Source: Mucilaginibacter xinganensis
GTDB taxonomy: Bacteria; Bacteroidota; Bacteroidia; Sphingobacteriales; Sphingobacteriaceae
Assembly (NCBI RefSeq): GCF_002257585.1
Contig: NZ_CP022743.1
Coordinates: forward strand, 1,488,001 to 1,552,000
Reading direction: 5' to 3'
DNA: 64,000 nt
Shown: piece after piece, positions 27,654 through 36,162 of the stretch
How the letters are laid out: each line of letters begins with the position of its first letter
How positions within the stretch are numbered: the stretch's first letter is position 1
Position numbers and translations under genes: made by a program
Notes under the pieces: generated by a model
Databases searched by the model: none
Seen by the model: the letters and a program-made list of their open reading frames with translations, nothing else
Told to the model about the DNA's origin: nothing

Positions 27654-28307
27654 ATGATAGAAGCTGTTATTTCGGGTATAGGGTTTGGATTAGTGTTGAC
27701 GTTTTTGACCGGCCCGGTTTTTTTTGCATTGATAAAGACCAGTATTGAAAAAGGCTTTCATGCAGGCGTTGCCCTTGCGCTGGGGGTGGTATGCAGTGAT
27801 ATGGTTTTTGTAGGGGCCATTTTGTTTGGTTCGCAGTACTTTGATATTACAGCGCATGATAAAACCTACGCGGGCATTTTTGGCAGCGCCATCCTGTTTG
27901 CAATAGGCCTGTATTACCTGTTTAAAAAGGCCGAGATAAATTACACCAATACCGTACCTACCACGCTGCACCGCGCCGGCTACTTTTTAAAGGGCTTTGT
28001 GATGTGCATTTTTAACCCCACCATATTATTCCACTGGACGCTTGTTATAGGTGCTGCAAGTACCGTTTACCATGAAGGGGTGCCCAACAGGTCGTTAAAA
28101 ATCGGTATTATGTTTTTAACCATACTTGTGGTGCAATTTGGCCTTGATACTACAAAAGCGTTTTACGCCGATAAACTGCGCGACCGGATTTCGGTAAAGT
28201 TTGTTCACCGCCTTAATGAGGTTGCAGGCGCGGCCCTTATTATCGCTTCATTTGTTTTGCTTGATAAATTGGTTACCCACTTTATTTTCCCGGCCCCCGG
28301 ATCATAA
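27654..28307 (+). CDS. LysE/RhtB family exporter
   Basis: A 217-residue inner-membrane protein with five to six helices and the family opening GIGFGLVLTFLTGPVFFALIKTSIEKGFHAGVALALGVVCSD (split here only for description). NPTILFHWTLVIGAAS in the middle is the second conserved region. LysE-type proteins export amino acids or related small molecules; the substrate is unknown. The gene stands alone; divergent from the sugar transporter. Confidence 0.85.
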   Translation: MIEAVISGIGFGLVLTFLTGPVFFALIKTSIEKGFHAGVALALGVVCSDMVFVGAILFGSQYFDITAHDKTYAGIFGSAILFAIGLYYLFKKAEINYTNTVPTTLHRAGYFLKGFVMCIFNPTILFHWTLVIGAASTVYHEGVPNRSLKIGIMFLTILVVQFGLDTTKAFYADKLRDRISVKFVHRLNEVAGAALIIASFVLLDKLVTHFIFPAPGS

Positions 28308-28400
28308 AGCTATTTTGTTAATCCGCCTGATGATTTCCACCGGTTTTTAATTTAATTAAAGCTATCTTTAAGAAATTCTGGTTTTACCTGCGCTGGCTGC

Positions 28401-28445
28401 GCTTAAGCATTGCCGCTTTTTACCGGCAATATTTTTTGCTCAAGC
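28401..28445. repeat. Nested hairpin downstream of the LysE gene
   Basis: ATTGCCG pairs with CGGCAAT (about 28409..28430), nested in outer arms GCTTAAGCA and TGCTCAAGC. The T-run ATTTTTT inside the right arm suggests a terminator for the LysE gene. Confidence 0.6.
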
Positions 28446-28589
28446 TAATAATACCCCGGTAAATACGTTATAGTAGTAATCAATCTCAGTTACTCCCGTA
28501 AAAATGGAATTATACGGCAACTATGCCTTAGGTCAATTTGCTGTTTTTATACATTTAAAAAAATAAATCACTCACTAAATCATTAACAC

Positions 28590-28715
28590 ATGAGCAAAGA
28601 CAGAAAAACGGTTAAAGAAGTTAAAAAAGTAGCTACCGTAAACGCAAATAAAAAGGTATCATCTTACCAGTCTGAAAAAGGTTCAAAGTCTGAATCTACC
28701 ACAGGCAAAAAGTAA
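28590..28715 (+). CDS. Small lysine-rich protein, 41 residues
   Basis: An ATG at 28590 opens a 41-codon frame ending TAA at 28713..28715. The product is highly basic and polar (SKDRKTVKEVKKVATVNANKK ... ESTTGKK), without hydrophobic segments, probably disordered and possibly nucleic-acid binding. It ends 9 bp before the next gene and looks co-transcribed with it. Support is the clean start, codon pattern and tight linkage; no family is recognised. Confidence 0.6.
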   Translation: MSKDRKTVKEVKKVATVNANKKVSSYQSEKGSKSESTTGKK

Positions 28716-28724
28716 AATAAAATC

Positions 28725-29048
28725 ATGAACGAAAAAACGATAGAGCTCCAAACCAGGATGTACCTGTACGATTTGATGAATGCGGCCAAAGAGCATGGCT
28801 TTAAGGCGGAAGACAGCTGGGAACTAAACATGGTTACCGACAGCGGCAGATCAAAACTGCAAAAAGATTATTACCCGGTTGTTTCGGTAAAGATCCTTCC
28901 TGAGATGCTTTTACAGGTTTTTCATTCTGCTAAAACAGGCTTAAAGCAGTCATTTTCAAATGAAAATAATTTGCCTGATGCGAAAAGTATTTTAACCGAA
29001 AACATCAATTACCTGGTTGCCGTTAATTTAAAACGTCCCAGGGGATAG
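28725..29048 (+). CDS. Hypothetical protein, 107 residues
   Basis: A soluble protein with no recognised family. It starts TIELQTRMYLYDLMNAAKEHGF (helical) and ends NINYLVAVNLKRPRG. There is no signal peptide or cysteine. Co-directional with the 41-residue gene, 9 bp downstream of it. Both are followed by a terminator shared with the convergent purF. Confidence 0.65.
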   Translation: MNEKTIELQTRMYLYDLMNAAKEHGFKAEDSWELNMVTDSGRSKLQKDYYPVVSVKILPEMLLQVFHSAKTGLKQSFSNENNLPDAKSILTENINYLVAVNLKRPRG

Positions 29049-29097
29049 TTTTTCAAAACGCCTAAGGGTGACAAAAATCCCGCAGGCGTGCAATATT

Positions 29098-29130
29098 AAA
29101 GCCCGACAGAATTAACTTCTATCGGGCTTT
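29098..29130. terminator. Bidirectional terminator between 29048 and purF
   Basis: AAAGCCCGACAGA pairs with TTCTATCGGGCTTT around ATTAAC; A- and T-runs on both sides allow use from either strand. Confidence 0.8.
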
Positions 29131-29157
29131 GTATTTTACTTTCGGTTTTACGGGTAA

Positions 29158-31065
29158 TCAATTATAACCACGGGCATTTTTACCTTCCATCCAGTTTGCA
29201 AAGGCTTTGTTAACCACCTTGTTGCCGCCCGGGGTTGGGTAATTGCCAGAGAAATACCAGTCGCCTTTATGATCAGGGATGGCCTTGTGCAGGTTATCAA
29301 GGGTTTGATACAATACTTTCACTTCGGCTTTTATCCCTTTAGGTGTAATGATCTGCGCAATGCGGTCAGAGATCTGCTGATCGGTAAATGGCTCATAAAT
29401 GGCCTTTACGTAATTTTCAACTTCTTCTTTAGGCAGTTGTGCACTGTCTTTACACTGCTTATATACTTTCAGGATCACATCATCCTTGCCTGCATCTTTC
29501 AATAAGCTTATAGCCGCTTCAAAAGCAACAAACTCGCCCATGCGCGACATATCAATGCCATAACAATCAGGGAAACGGATCTGCGGTGCCGATGAAACCA
29601 CTACAATTTTTTTAGGGCCCAGCCTGTCGAGGATCTTGAGGATACTTTGTTTAAGCGTTGTTCCGCGTACAATTGAATCATCAAGTACTACCAGCGTGTC
29701 TTTATCCCTGTTTATTAACCCGTAAGTGGTATCATAAACGTGTGCCACCATTTCACTGCGGTCGGCGTCCTGCGTAATAAAAGTACGCAGCTTAACGTCC
29801 TTAATGGCAATTTTTTCAACCCTTGGCGCCATTGAAAGCACTTCGGTTAATTCTTTCTCGCTGATCTTATCTGCACGGTTCAGTAATTTATCGCGCTGGT
29901 ATTTTTTTATGTATTTGTGAACACCTTCAACCATGCCGTAAAAAGCGACTTCAGCCGTGTTGGGGATGTAGGAGAAAACAGTGTTCTTCACATCGTGATC
30001 CACATAATCCAAAATCTGGTCGCAAAGTAAACGGCCCAGCTGCTTGCGCTCGCGGTAAATGGAAGCATCGCTGCCGCGCGAGAAATAGATGCGCTCAAAT
30101 GAGCAGGCTTTTTTCTCAGCAGGCTCACTCACCATATCCTCGGTGATTTTGCCGTTCTTCTTTACAATCAGGGCATGGCCTGGTTTTATCTCTTTAATAT
30201 CCTCCATAGGGATGTTAAAGGCGGTTTGCAGTGCAGGCCTTTCGGATGCTGCCACCACAATTTCATCATTATAATAATAAAAGGCAGGGCGAATGCCGGC
30301 CGGGTCGCGCATTACAAATGCATCGCCGTGGCCCAGTATGCCTGCTATGGTATAACCGCCATCCCAGTTTTTTGCAGATTTACGCAGAATTTTGGCAACA
30401 TCCATATCATTTGCAATCAGCTTGCTGATCTCGATGTTATCATCCAATCCTTCGCGTTTGTACTGGTCAAACAATCCCTGGTTCTCCGTGTCAATAAAGT
30501 GACCTATTTTTTCAAGAACAGTAATGGTATCGGCTTTTTCCTTTGGATGCTGGCCCAGGTCATACAACTGTTGCAGCAGTTCATCAACATTGGTCATGTT
30601 AAAGTTGCCGGCAATAACCAGGTTACGGGTCATCCAGTTGTTTTGCCTTAAAAAGGGGTGGCAGTTTTCAATACTGTTTTTGCCGTGGGTGCCGTAGCGC
30701 AGGTGCCCCAGCAACACTTCGCCGGTAAAGCTTACGTGTTCTTTGAGCCATGCGGCGTCAGACATTTTTTCGGGCATTTCCTTTTGGATGTCGGCAAACT
30801 TCTTTTGGATGTACTCAAAAATATCAGCAACAGCATTTGAGGCCATTGACCGGTGGCGGCTTATGTAGCGTTTGCCCGGTTCAATATCCAGCTTAATGGT
30901 AGCAACACCGGCGCCATCCTGGCCGCGGTTATGTTGTTTTTCCATTAGGAGGTAAAGTTTGTTTAGGCCGTAAAGGGCCGTGCCGTATTTTTCCTGGTAA
31001 AAAGAAAGTGGCTTTAACAGTCGAATGAATGCAACGCCGCATTCATGTTTTATCGAATCACTCAT
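29158..31065 (-). CDS. purF: Amidophosphoribosyltransferase, long form
   Basis: A 635-residue enzyme that commits PRPP to purine synthesis by making phosphoribosylamine from glutamine. The N-terminal Ntn glutaminase has its nucleophile at Cys9 (IKHECGVAFIRLL), implying removal of eight residues; QHNRGQDGAGVAT and GEVLLGHLRYGTHG follow. The phosphoribosyltransferase PRPP loop is TLVVLDDSIVRGTTLKQSI. It is well over 100 residues longer than the E. coli enzyme, with insertions between the domains and a C-terminal extension ending in FANWMEGKNARGYN. This long type occurs in Bacteroidota. A TAACTTTG box precedes it. Confidence 0.9.
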   Translation of the reverse strand: MSDSIKHECGVAFIRLLKPLSFYQEKYGTALYGLNKLYLLMEKQHNRGQDGAGVATIKLDIEPGKRYISRHRSMASNAVADIFEYIQKKFADIQKEMPEKMSDAAWLKEHVSFTGEVLLGHLRYGTHGKNSIENCHPFLRQNNWMTRNLVIAGNFNMTNVDELLQQLYDLGQHPKEKADTITVLEKIGHFIDTENQGLFDQYKREGLDDNIEISKLIANDMDVAKILRKSAKNWDGGYTIAGILGHGDAFVMRDPAGIRPAFYYYNDEIVVAASERPALQTAFNIPMEDIKEIKPGHALIVKKNGKITEDMVSEPAEKKACSFERIYFSRGSDASIYRERKQLGRLLCDQILDYVDHDVKNTVFSYIPNTAEVAFYGMVEGVHKYIKKYQRDKLLNRADKISEKELTEVLSMAPRVEKIAIKDVKLRTFITQDADRSEMVAHVYDTTYGLINRDKDTLVVLDDSIVRGTTLKQSILKILDRLGPKKIVVVSSAPQIRFPDCYGIDMSRMGEFVAFEAAISLLKDAGKDDVILKVYKQCKDSAQLPKEEVENYVKAIYEPFTDQQISDRIAQIITPKGIKAEVKVLYQTLDNLHKAIPDHKGDWYFSGNYPTPGGNKVVNKAFANWMEGKNARGYN

Positions 31066-31081
31066 GATTGTTAATGAGCGG

Positions 31082-31089
31082 CAAAGTTA
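31082..31089 (-). promoter_or_regulatory. Promoter -7 box for purF
   Basis: TAACTTTG on the minus strand, an exact TAnnTTTG match, 16 nt before the ATG. Confidence 0.6.
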
Positions 31090-31221
31090 TAATTTTAATG
31101 TTAAAACCCGGAATTAACAATGTCATTAAATTGCATTAATATTTGGGTGGCTAAATGAGTTATTTAGGGTAAATATTTGATCAATTATTCATTTTTATTA
31201 TTTCCAGATGCAAATAGGATC

Positions 31222-33192
31222 CTACTTCCCAAACCCAACCAATTTGTGCAACGCTGCGGGATCATAGATTTTCCCGGCTTTAATCACCGTAGTTACCTTG
31301 CGGATGTCGCGGATATTGGTAAGCGGGTCGCCATCAATAATTACCAGGTCAGCATCTTTACCCGGTTCAATTGATCCGCTTTGCTTATCCATTTTCATCA
31401 CGGTGGCAGGGGTAATGGTTGCTGTGCCAATGGCCTGTATAGGGGTTAGCCCGGCTTGTACGTACAACTCCAGTTCGCGGTCAAGGCTGTAACCGGGGAA
31501 GCCCTGGTCGGTGCCGGCAACAATGGTTACGCCGTTGTCATAAAGCACTTTTACTATTTTCTGAAAGCTGTCCCAAATAGGTTTTAGCTTTTGGGCGGTT
31601 GCCGGTTCGGTACCGGTGTTCTTAAATATGGCCTGTAAAGGCAATGGTAGGGAATAAAAAGCCGGTTCCATTATGGTGATATCATCTTTAGTCGACCTGA
31701 AAAACATTTCGAATACGCCCACGGTAGGGTCAATAACCACGTTGTGCTGTTTGATGAATTTTATGGCGGCAATGCTGGTTGAATCCTCAAAGTTTATGGA
31801 GCGGTCCTTATTTCGTTTCATGATGGTGTAAACGTACTGCACATGGTTAACCATATTCATACCTGAATCTACTCCGGCTTGTAAGGTCATTCCATTTGGG
31901 ATATGGCCCGTAACGGTAAGCCCCAGCCGGTGCGCCTCCTCACAAATGGCTTTTACAATGGCCGGTTTTACCGAACTATAGATCTTGATCTGCACAAAAC
32001 CATTTTCCTTATAGCGGTCAACTTCTTTAATCGCTTCCTCTTTGGTATCGGCCTGGATAATTCCGAGCGCCATGGGGCCCTTGCCGTCAATAATGCCGGC
32101 CTTTAATATTTTAGGGCCAATGCCTTTGCCGTTATCAATAGCGCTTTGCACGGCATTTATAAAGCTAAACTCATTGCCGCAGTCGCGCACGGTGGTGGCA
32201 CCCGCTGCCAGGTACGCCGGTCCCCATTCTACCTGCTCAAAGTGGGCGTGCATGTCCCATAAGCCCGGCAATATGGTTTTCCCTTTGGCATCAATAACTT
32301 TAGCACCTGCCGGAATGGTCACCTCACCGGCTTTGCCCACGCTTTTAATTTTGCCGTTTTCAATAATTACTACTGCGTTGGGGATTGGTTTTAAGTTCAC
32401 TACATCCACAACAGTGCCACCTGTTATGGCAATTATTTTATCAGCGGCGCCTGCTTTAGGGGCGTTTTTGGTGAACAGCTGCATCCCATAGGCAGCGGCT
32501 TTGGCTATAAAATCAGGCAGCAGGGCCTCATAGGGCTCCAGCATCATTTCCAGCTTGTCGGCCTCGGCATCGTTGGTGATCAGGCAGATCAGTTGCCCCG
32601 CCTTGTTGGTCCACACAATTTCATTGCCCCAAATTAACCCGCCTACCGTGTAACGGTCAAGCAATAAGGGTTTGCCATTAAAGGTAAGCGCGTCTTCGCC
32701 ATCTTTACGCACCTGTACCGATCCGTAGGGCAGGGTATTGATGCTGGCTGGCTGCTTGTGGCTTTTCCAGTATTGCAATAAAACCTGTTGTACTATACCG
32801 GGTGCGTAGCTGGCGATTGGGAACGTGATCCCGCTAAGGTTTTGGGTGTAGCTGGAATCGTTAACCTTTATGTGTGCCTGTTTACCGGTTATAGTAATGG
32901 TATCGTTTATGGTAGATGAGCGGGCGGTGTTGCCTTTTATCTTTAAGCTTAAGGGTTCCCCGGCGGCTGTTAATTTCAGCTCGGCCTTTAACGGCACCGG
33001 CGAGCCACGGTCAACAAACTTAAAATCACTGGTATAAGTAATTTCCTGTGCTGTTTTGCTAACGCGATAAACCTCTTTACCAATATGCTGCTCAAACTTA
33101 TGCAGCAGGAAGGTAACACTATCAGGTTTTGTTTGTGCGTTTGCAGCGAAAAGTATAATTGAAAAGCTAAGGATCAGGAGGCTTTTTTTCAT
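31222..33192 (-). CDS. Secreted amidohydrolase family protein
   Basis: A 656-residue exported protein (signal SLLILSFSIILFAANAQ). The first 230 residues form a beta-rich domain of unknown role. From about residue 250 a metal-dependent amidohydrolase domain begins: IAITGGTVVDVVNLKPIPNA, then LPGLWDMHAHFEQ with the two metal His, the GATTVRDCGNEF segment, VTGHIPNG, a MVNHVQYV His and IVAGTDQGFPG with the catalytic Asp. The closing VDLVIIDG-like strand is present as DADLVIIDGDPLTNI. Closest in style to imidazolonepropionase-like or peptidase-type amidohydrolases; substrate unknown. Likely periplasmic. Confidence 0.85.
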   Translation of the reverse strand: MKKSLLILSFSIILFAANAQTKPDSVTFLLHKFEQHIGKEVYRVSKTAQEITYTSDFKFVDRGSPVPLKAELKLTAAGEPLSLKIKGNTARSSTINDTITITGKQAHIKVNDSSYTQNLSGITFPIASYAPGIVQQVLLQYWKSHKQPASINTLPYGSVQVRKDGEDALTFNGKPLLLDRYTVGGLIWGNEIVWTNKAGQLICLITNDAEADKLEMMLEPYEALLPDFIAKAAAYGMQLFTKNAPKAGAADKIIAITGGTVVDVVNLKPIPNAVVIIENGKIKSVGKAGEVTIPAGAKVIDAKGKTILPGLWDMHAHFEQVEWGPAYLAAGATTVRDCGNEFSFINAVQSAIDNGKGIGPKILKAGIIDGKGPMALGIIQADTKEEAIKEVDRYKENGFVQIKIYSSVKPAIVKAICEEAHRLGLTVTGHIPNGMTLQAGVDSGMNMVNHVQYVYTIMKRNKDRSINFEDSTSIAAIKFIKQHNVVIDPTVGVFEMFFRSTKDDITIMEPAFYSLPLPLQAIFKNTGTEPATAQKLKPIWDSFQKIVKVLYDNGVTIVAGTDQGFPGYSLDRELELYVQAGLTPIQAIGTATITPATVMKMDKQSGSIEPGKDADLVIIDGDPLTNIRDIRKVTTVIKAGKIYDPAALHKLVGFGK

Positions 33193-33270
33193 GGCAAGTG
33201 AATTGAATATTGTGATGTTTAAAGGTATTGATTTTGAGTGAAATTAATAATACAAATTGTCGCTTTGTTA

Positions 33271-33471
33271 TCACACTGTCACACCATCACACCCCGTAAT
33301 TGTGTGACAGTGTGATAACGTGTGACAAAGCCGGGGAACCCTATTTTAGGACTAAACAAAATTTCAAATCTGCCGGATTTAATCGCCCGACGCATCCAAA
33401 GCCACTGTCACATCCTTTGTTTGTCACACCTGTCACGGTGTTACGGGTTGTGATGTGTGACAGCGTGATAA
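33271..33471. repeat. Two diverged TGTCACA/TGTGACA repeat units
   Basis: Older, degenerate relatives of the 97-bp units downstream. One has TCACACTGTCACACC..GTGTGACAGTGTGATAACGTGTGACAAA in outline at 33271..33328, and the other spans 33402..33471. The flanks still show traces of the spacer (CCCTATTTTAGGA.. and GAGAATTCAGATTTGAAT). A 62-residue frame crosses these repeats but is an artefact of them. Confidence 0.7.
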
Positions 33472-33660
33472 ACCATCCTCAGCGATAAACTCAATTAACT
33501 GGAGAATTCAGATTTGAATGATCATTAATATCTCAGTTGAAAATATAATTGAAGGTTTAATTGGTTGTATAATATATATTAATCTATAAAAAAAATAATA
33601 TAAGATCTCAGTATAACAATGCTTTACTGAAATAAATATTAGACTAACCTATTTACAGCT

Positions 33661-34000
33661 TGTCACACTATCACACCCTATAACACTGTGACAGGTGTGA
33701 CAAACCTATTATAGATTTCAGATTTGTAATTGCCTGAATATATCCGTTAAGCTAAACTGTCACACTATCACACACCACAATACTGTGACAGGTGTGACAA
33801 ACCTATTATAGAATTCAGATTTGTAATTGCCTGAATATATCGGTTAAGCTAAACTGTCACACTATCACACACCACAATACTGTGACAGGTGTGACAAACC
33901 TATTATAGAATTCAGATTTGCAATTGCCGAATACATCCGTTAAGCTATTGCTGTCACACTTGTCACACCCTATAACTCTGTGACATGTGACAAAACATCC
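33661..34000. repeat. Array of 97-bp tandem repeats with internal inverted repeats
   Basis: Units begin TGTCACAC at 33661, 33758, 33855 and, as a partial last unit, 33952: an exact period of 97 bp. Each starts with a 43-bp inverted-repeat core in which TGTCACAC..TCACAC faces ACTGTGACAGGTGTGACA, and continues with a conserved spacer (CCTATTATAGAATTCAGATTTG..AATTGCC..GAATA..ATC.GTTAAGCTA). Units two and three are almost identical; unit one differs in the core centre. The gene-free stretch from 33193 to 34079 holds nothing else recognisable. Confidence 0.9.
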
Positions 34001-34079
34001 GCACATCCTCAACCCTTTTCTGCAGGCAGATGCTCCGATTTTTTAACGCGGCAGGTATCGTGATAATCATTGAAATCCA

Positions 34080-34976
34080 TTAATCCCGGTCAAACTTATC
34101 CTTCATGCCCAGCAAACCCCAGATGCCACCGCTATGGATAGCCAGCACCTTACTGCCGGGGCTAAAGTAATTTTTTGCCGCAAGATCATAAATGGCGTAC
34201 AGCATTTTGCCGGTGTAAACGGGCTCTATCAGGATGCCGGTTTCGGCTACAAATTTTTTAATGAATTGAATCAGCCGCTCATCTGTTTTACCATATCCGC
34301 CAAAGTGGTAATCTGTATGCAGCTGATAACCGGCATCGCCTGTTAAAAACTTATCGATCTCATCCCTGATAAAACCACCATTTTTAAATACCGGCACCGC
34401 GTTAAACCGGGTGTTAAGCTGATGCTGACGGAGGCCATTGATTATACCGGCTGCGGTAGTACCTGTTCCGCAGGCACAAAAAATATCATCGTAGGTTTCG
34501 GTTAATTCATCAATCAGTTCGCTGCATCCTTTTGCGCCTTCGGCAGATGAGCCGCCTTCGTCAATAAAAAATGCAGTGTCATCAGTACTGAAATGTTTAT
34601 TAAACAGCGCGGGCTTATCGCGATAGCTTTCACGGTCGGTAAATACCAGGTTCATCCCGTGCAGGCGACACAGAAAAAGCGTGTCATTGCTTACCTCTTC
34701 GCCCCGTACTATCCCAGTGGCCTTAAAACCAAATTTAGCCGCTGCGGCTGCTGTTGCAAGTAAATGGTTGGAGTAGGCACCGCCAAAGGTTACCAGGTGG
34801 GTTTTGTTTACGGCTTGTGCCCGCTTTAAAATGTATTTTAATTTGCGCCATTTATTACCCGAAATGATGGGGTGGATCAGGTCATCCCGCTTTAAAAAAA
34901 CCATTATCCCGCGTTCATCAAATAGCTGGCTTTTGATTTGATGAACAGGGCTGAAAATTTCGAGGCTAAGATCCAT
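34080..34976 (-). CDS. PLP-dependent desulfhydrase / ACC deaminase family protein
   Basis: A 298-residue fold-type II PLP enzyme. KRDDLIHPIISGNKWRKLKYIL carries the cofactor lysine (SGNKWRK), FGGAYSNHLLATAAAAAKFG the substrate carboxylate-binding loop, and CACGTGTTAAGIINGL the phosphate-binding glycine stretch. Close families are D-cysteine desulfhydrase and 1-aminocyclopropane-1-carboxylate deaminase; most such genes in bacteria without plant contact are desulfhydrases, but sequence alone does not decide. It is followed downstream, 100 bp on its 3' side, by the repeat array. Confidence 0.85.
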   Translation of the reverse strand: MDLSLEIFSPVHQIKSQLFDERGIMVFLKRDDLIHPIISGNKWRKLKYILKRAQAVNKTHLVTFGGAYSNHLLATAAAAAKFGFKATGIVRGEEVSNDTLFLCRLHGMNLVFTDRESYRDKPALFNKHFSTDDTAFFIDEGGSSAEGAKGCSELIDELTETYDDIFCACGTGTTAAGIINGLRQHQLNTRFNAVPVFKNGGFIRDEIDKFLTGDAGYQLHTDYHFGGYGKTDERLIQFIKKFVAETGILIEPVYTGKMLYAIYDLAAKNYFSPGSKVLAIHSGGIWGLLGMKDKFDRD

Positions 34977-35022
34977 TAAGCAAATGTAAATAAAAGCTTA
35001 ACATAGGGCTATGGTTAAAAGG

Positions 35023-36087
35023 CTACATCCCAAACCCAATGCCTGCGTTAACAGATTTGTATTGCGCCTGGGTATAAGAGGTATAAAAGCGAAAAAAACC
35101 AACATTTAACTGGAAGCCGATATCTGCACGTACCCCGCTAAGCACATTTTCACTAATGGAAACAGGGTTGCTAAACGAAGTATAGGTACTGGTGAGCAAT
35201 GTGCCGCCGGTGGTTACCGGGTAGTTGCCAACAGCGGTAACACTGGCGCTGGTGGTGTTGTATCCAACGGCTAAAAACGGGGTAAATACCAATAGTTTTT
35301 TTGAGATGATAACCTGGCCCATAAAACTGTTAAAGTTGCCTTCCAGGTGTTGGTTGCTAAAATCGGTACTTTGCTGGCTGTCTTTAGGCTGGGCACCGGC
35401 GTCGGGGGTTACGGTTAAGGGCTTGCGCAGGTTTAAATGGCTGTAGCCAATAGCAACGGCCAGGTCAAACGGGATGAGTTTGCCGGCGGTTTTGCCTGCA
35501 ATATCCTGCATAATATCATGTTTTAAGCCAAAGCCTATCATGGATACGCTACCCACATCGTTGCTTACGGTAACTTTTGGCAGCACGCGCAGGGTTACAT
35601 CGGTATTTTGGGGTAGCCCTACGGTAACCTGCACCTGTGGCGCCGGGATAACCGAAATAACGCCGGCGGGCATGTTAAATCTGCTCACTTTTTGCCCGTT
35701 ATCATCATAAATATTTAGCAGGGGCCCATCGTTTTTTTGTCCGCCAAATGTTGGGGCTATGGTTTGGCTGGCATCGGCGGGCCTTACGTGGTTTGACAGG
35801 CCTATTTTGGTTACATCAAAGGTTTTATCGGCCGATGAAATAAAGGCCACCGATGCGGTAACCCGCACGTCAAAATGCAGGGTCTTTTTTGTTTCGGCGG
35901 TATTGTTCCAGCCGCTGTTCTGATCAACCCCCAGTCCTTTAAACAATGGGATGGCATAGGCATTTAATAATTTTGTGGCATCTGCCGGGCTTGATTTGAT
36001 AAGCCCCGATAAACCATCCTGCGCGTTTGCTGCTGAAACCAAACCAATTAAAGCAACGGCAATTAAAAGACTGTAAAGTTTTCTCAT
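35023..36087 (-). CDS. DUF6588 family outer-membrane protein
   Basis: A 354-residue exported protein (signal LYSLLIAVALIGLVSAANAQ). An N-terminal stretch LLNAYAIPLFKGLGVDQNSGWNNTAET is followed by amphipathic strands and many Gly/Asn turns up to FYTSYTQAQYKSVNAGIGFGM; the terminal motif is barrel-like. This is the DUF6588 pattern: proteins of Bacteroidota predicted as outer-membrane barrels without known function. Divergent from rluD. Confidence 0.78.
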   Translation of the reverse strand: MRKLYSLLIAVALIGLVSAANAQDGLSGLIKSSPADATKLLNAYAIPLFKGLGVDQNSGWNNTAETKKTLHFDVRVTASVAFISSADKTFDVTKIGLSNHVRPADASQTIAPTFGGQKNDGPLLNIYDDNGQKVSRFNMPAGVISVIPAPQVQVTVGLPQNTDVTLRVLPKVTVSNDVGSVSMIGFGLKHDIMQDIAGKTAGKLIPFDLAVAIGYSHLNLRKPLTVTPDAGAQPKDSQQSTDFSNQHLEGNFNSFMGQVIISKKLLVFTPFLAVGYNTTSASVTAVGNYPVTTGGTLLTSTYTSFSNPVSISENVLSGVRADIGFQLNVGFFRFYTSYTQAQYKSVNAGIGFGM

Positions 36088-36149
36088 AGTATTTGAACGC
36101 TATTATAAGGTAACATGTTTTACAAGTAATCAATATCTGAAAAAACGAC

Positions 36150-36157
36150 TACTTTTG
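36150..36157 (+). promoter_or_regulatory. Promoter -7 box for rluD, 5 nt before ATG
   Basis: TACTTTTG is an exact TAnnTTTG match; CCCCA then separates it from the ATG at 36163, so transcription should start at about the start codon. Confidence 0.62.
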
Positions 36158-36162
36158 CCCCA

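Noticed and set aside
30175..30651. 158-codon open frame opposite purF
   Set aside because: Antisense shadow of a well-conserved enzyme; no start signals or domain.
33300..33488. 62-codon open frame in the repeat region
   Set aside because: It lies wholly in the degenerate TGTCACA/TGTGACA repeats, has repeated peptide words (CDSVI) only because of them, and has no promoter.
33661..34000. CRISPR array
   Set aside because: The 97-bp units repeat along their whole length, spacers included, and the core is palindromic at 43 bp; there are no unique spacers and no cas genes.
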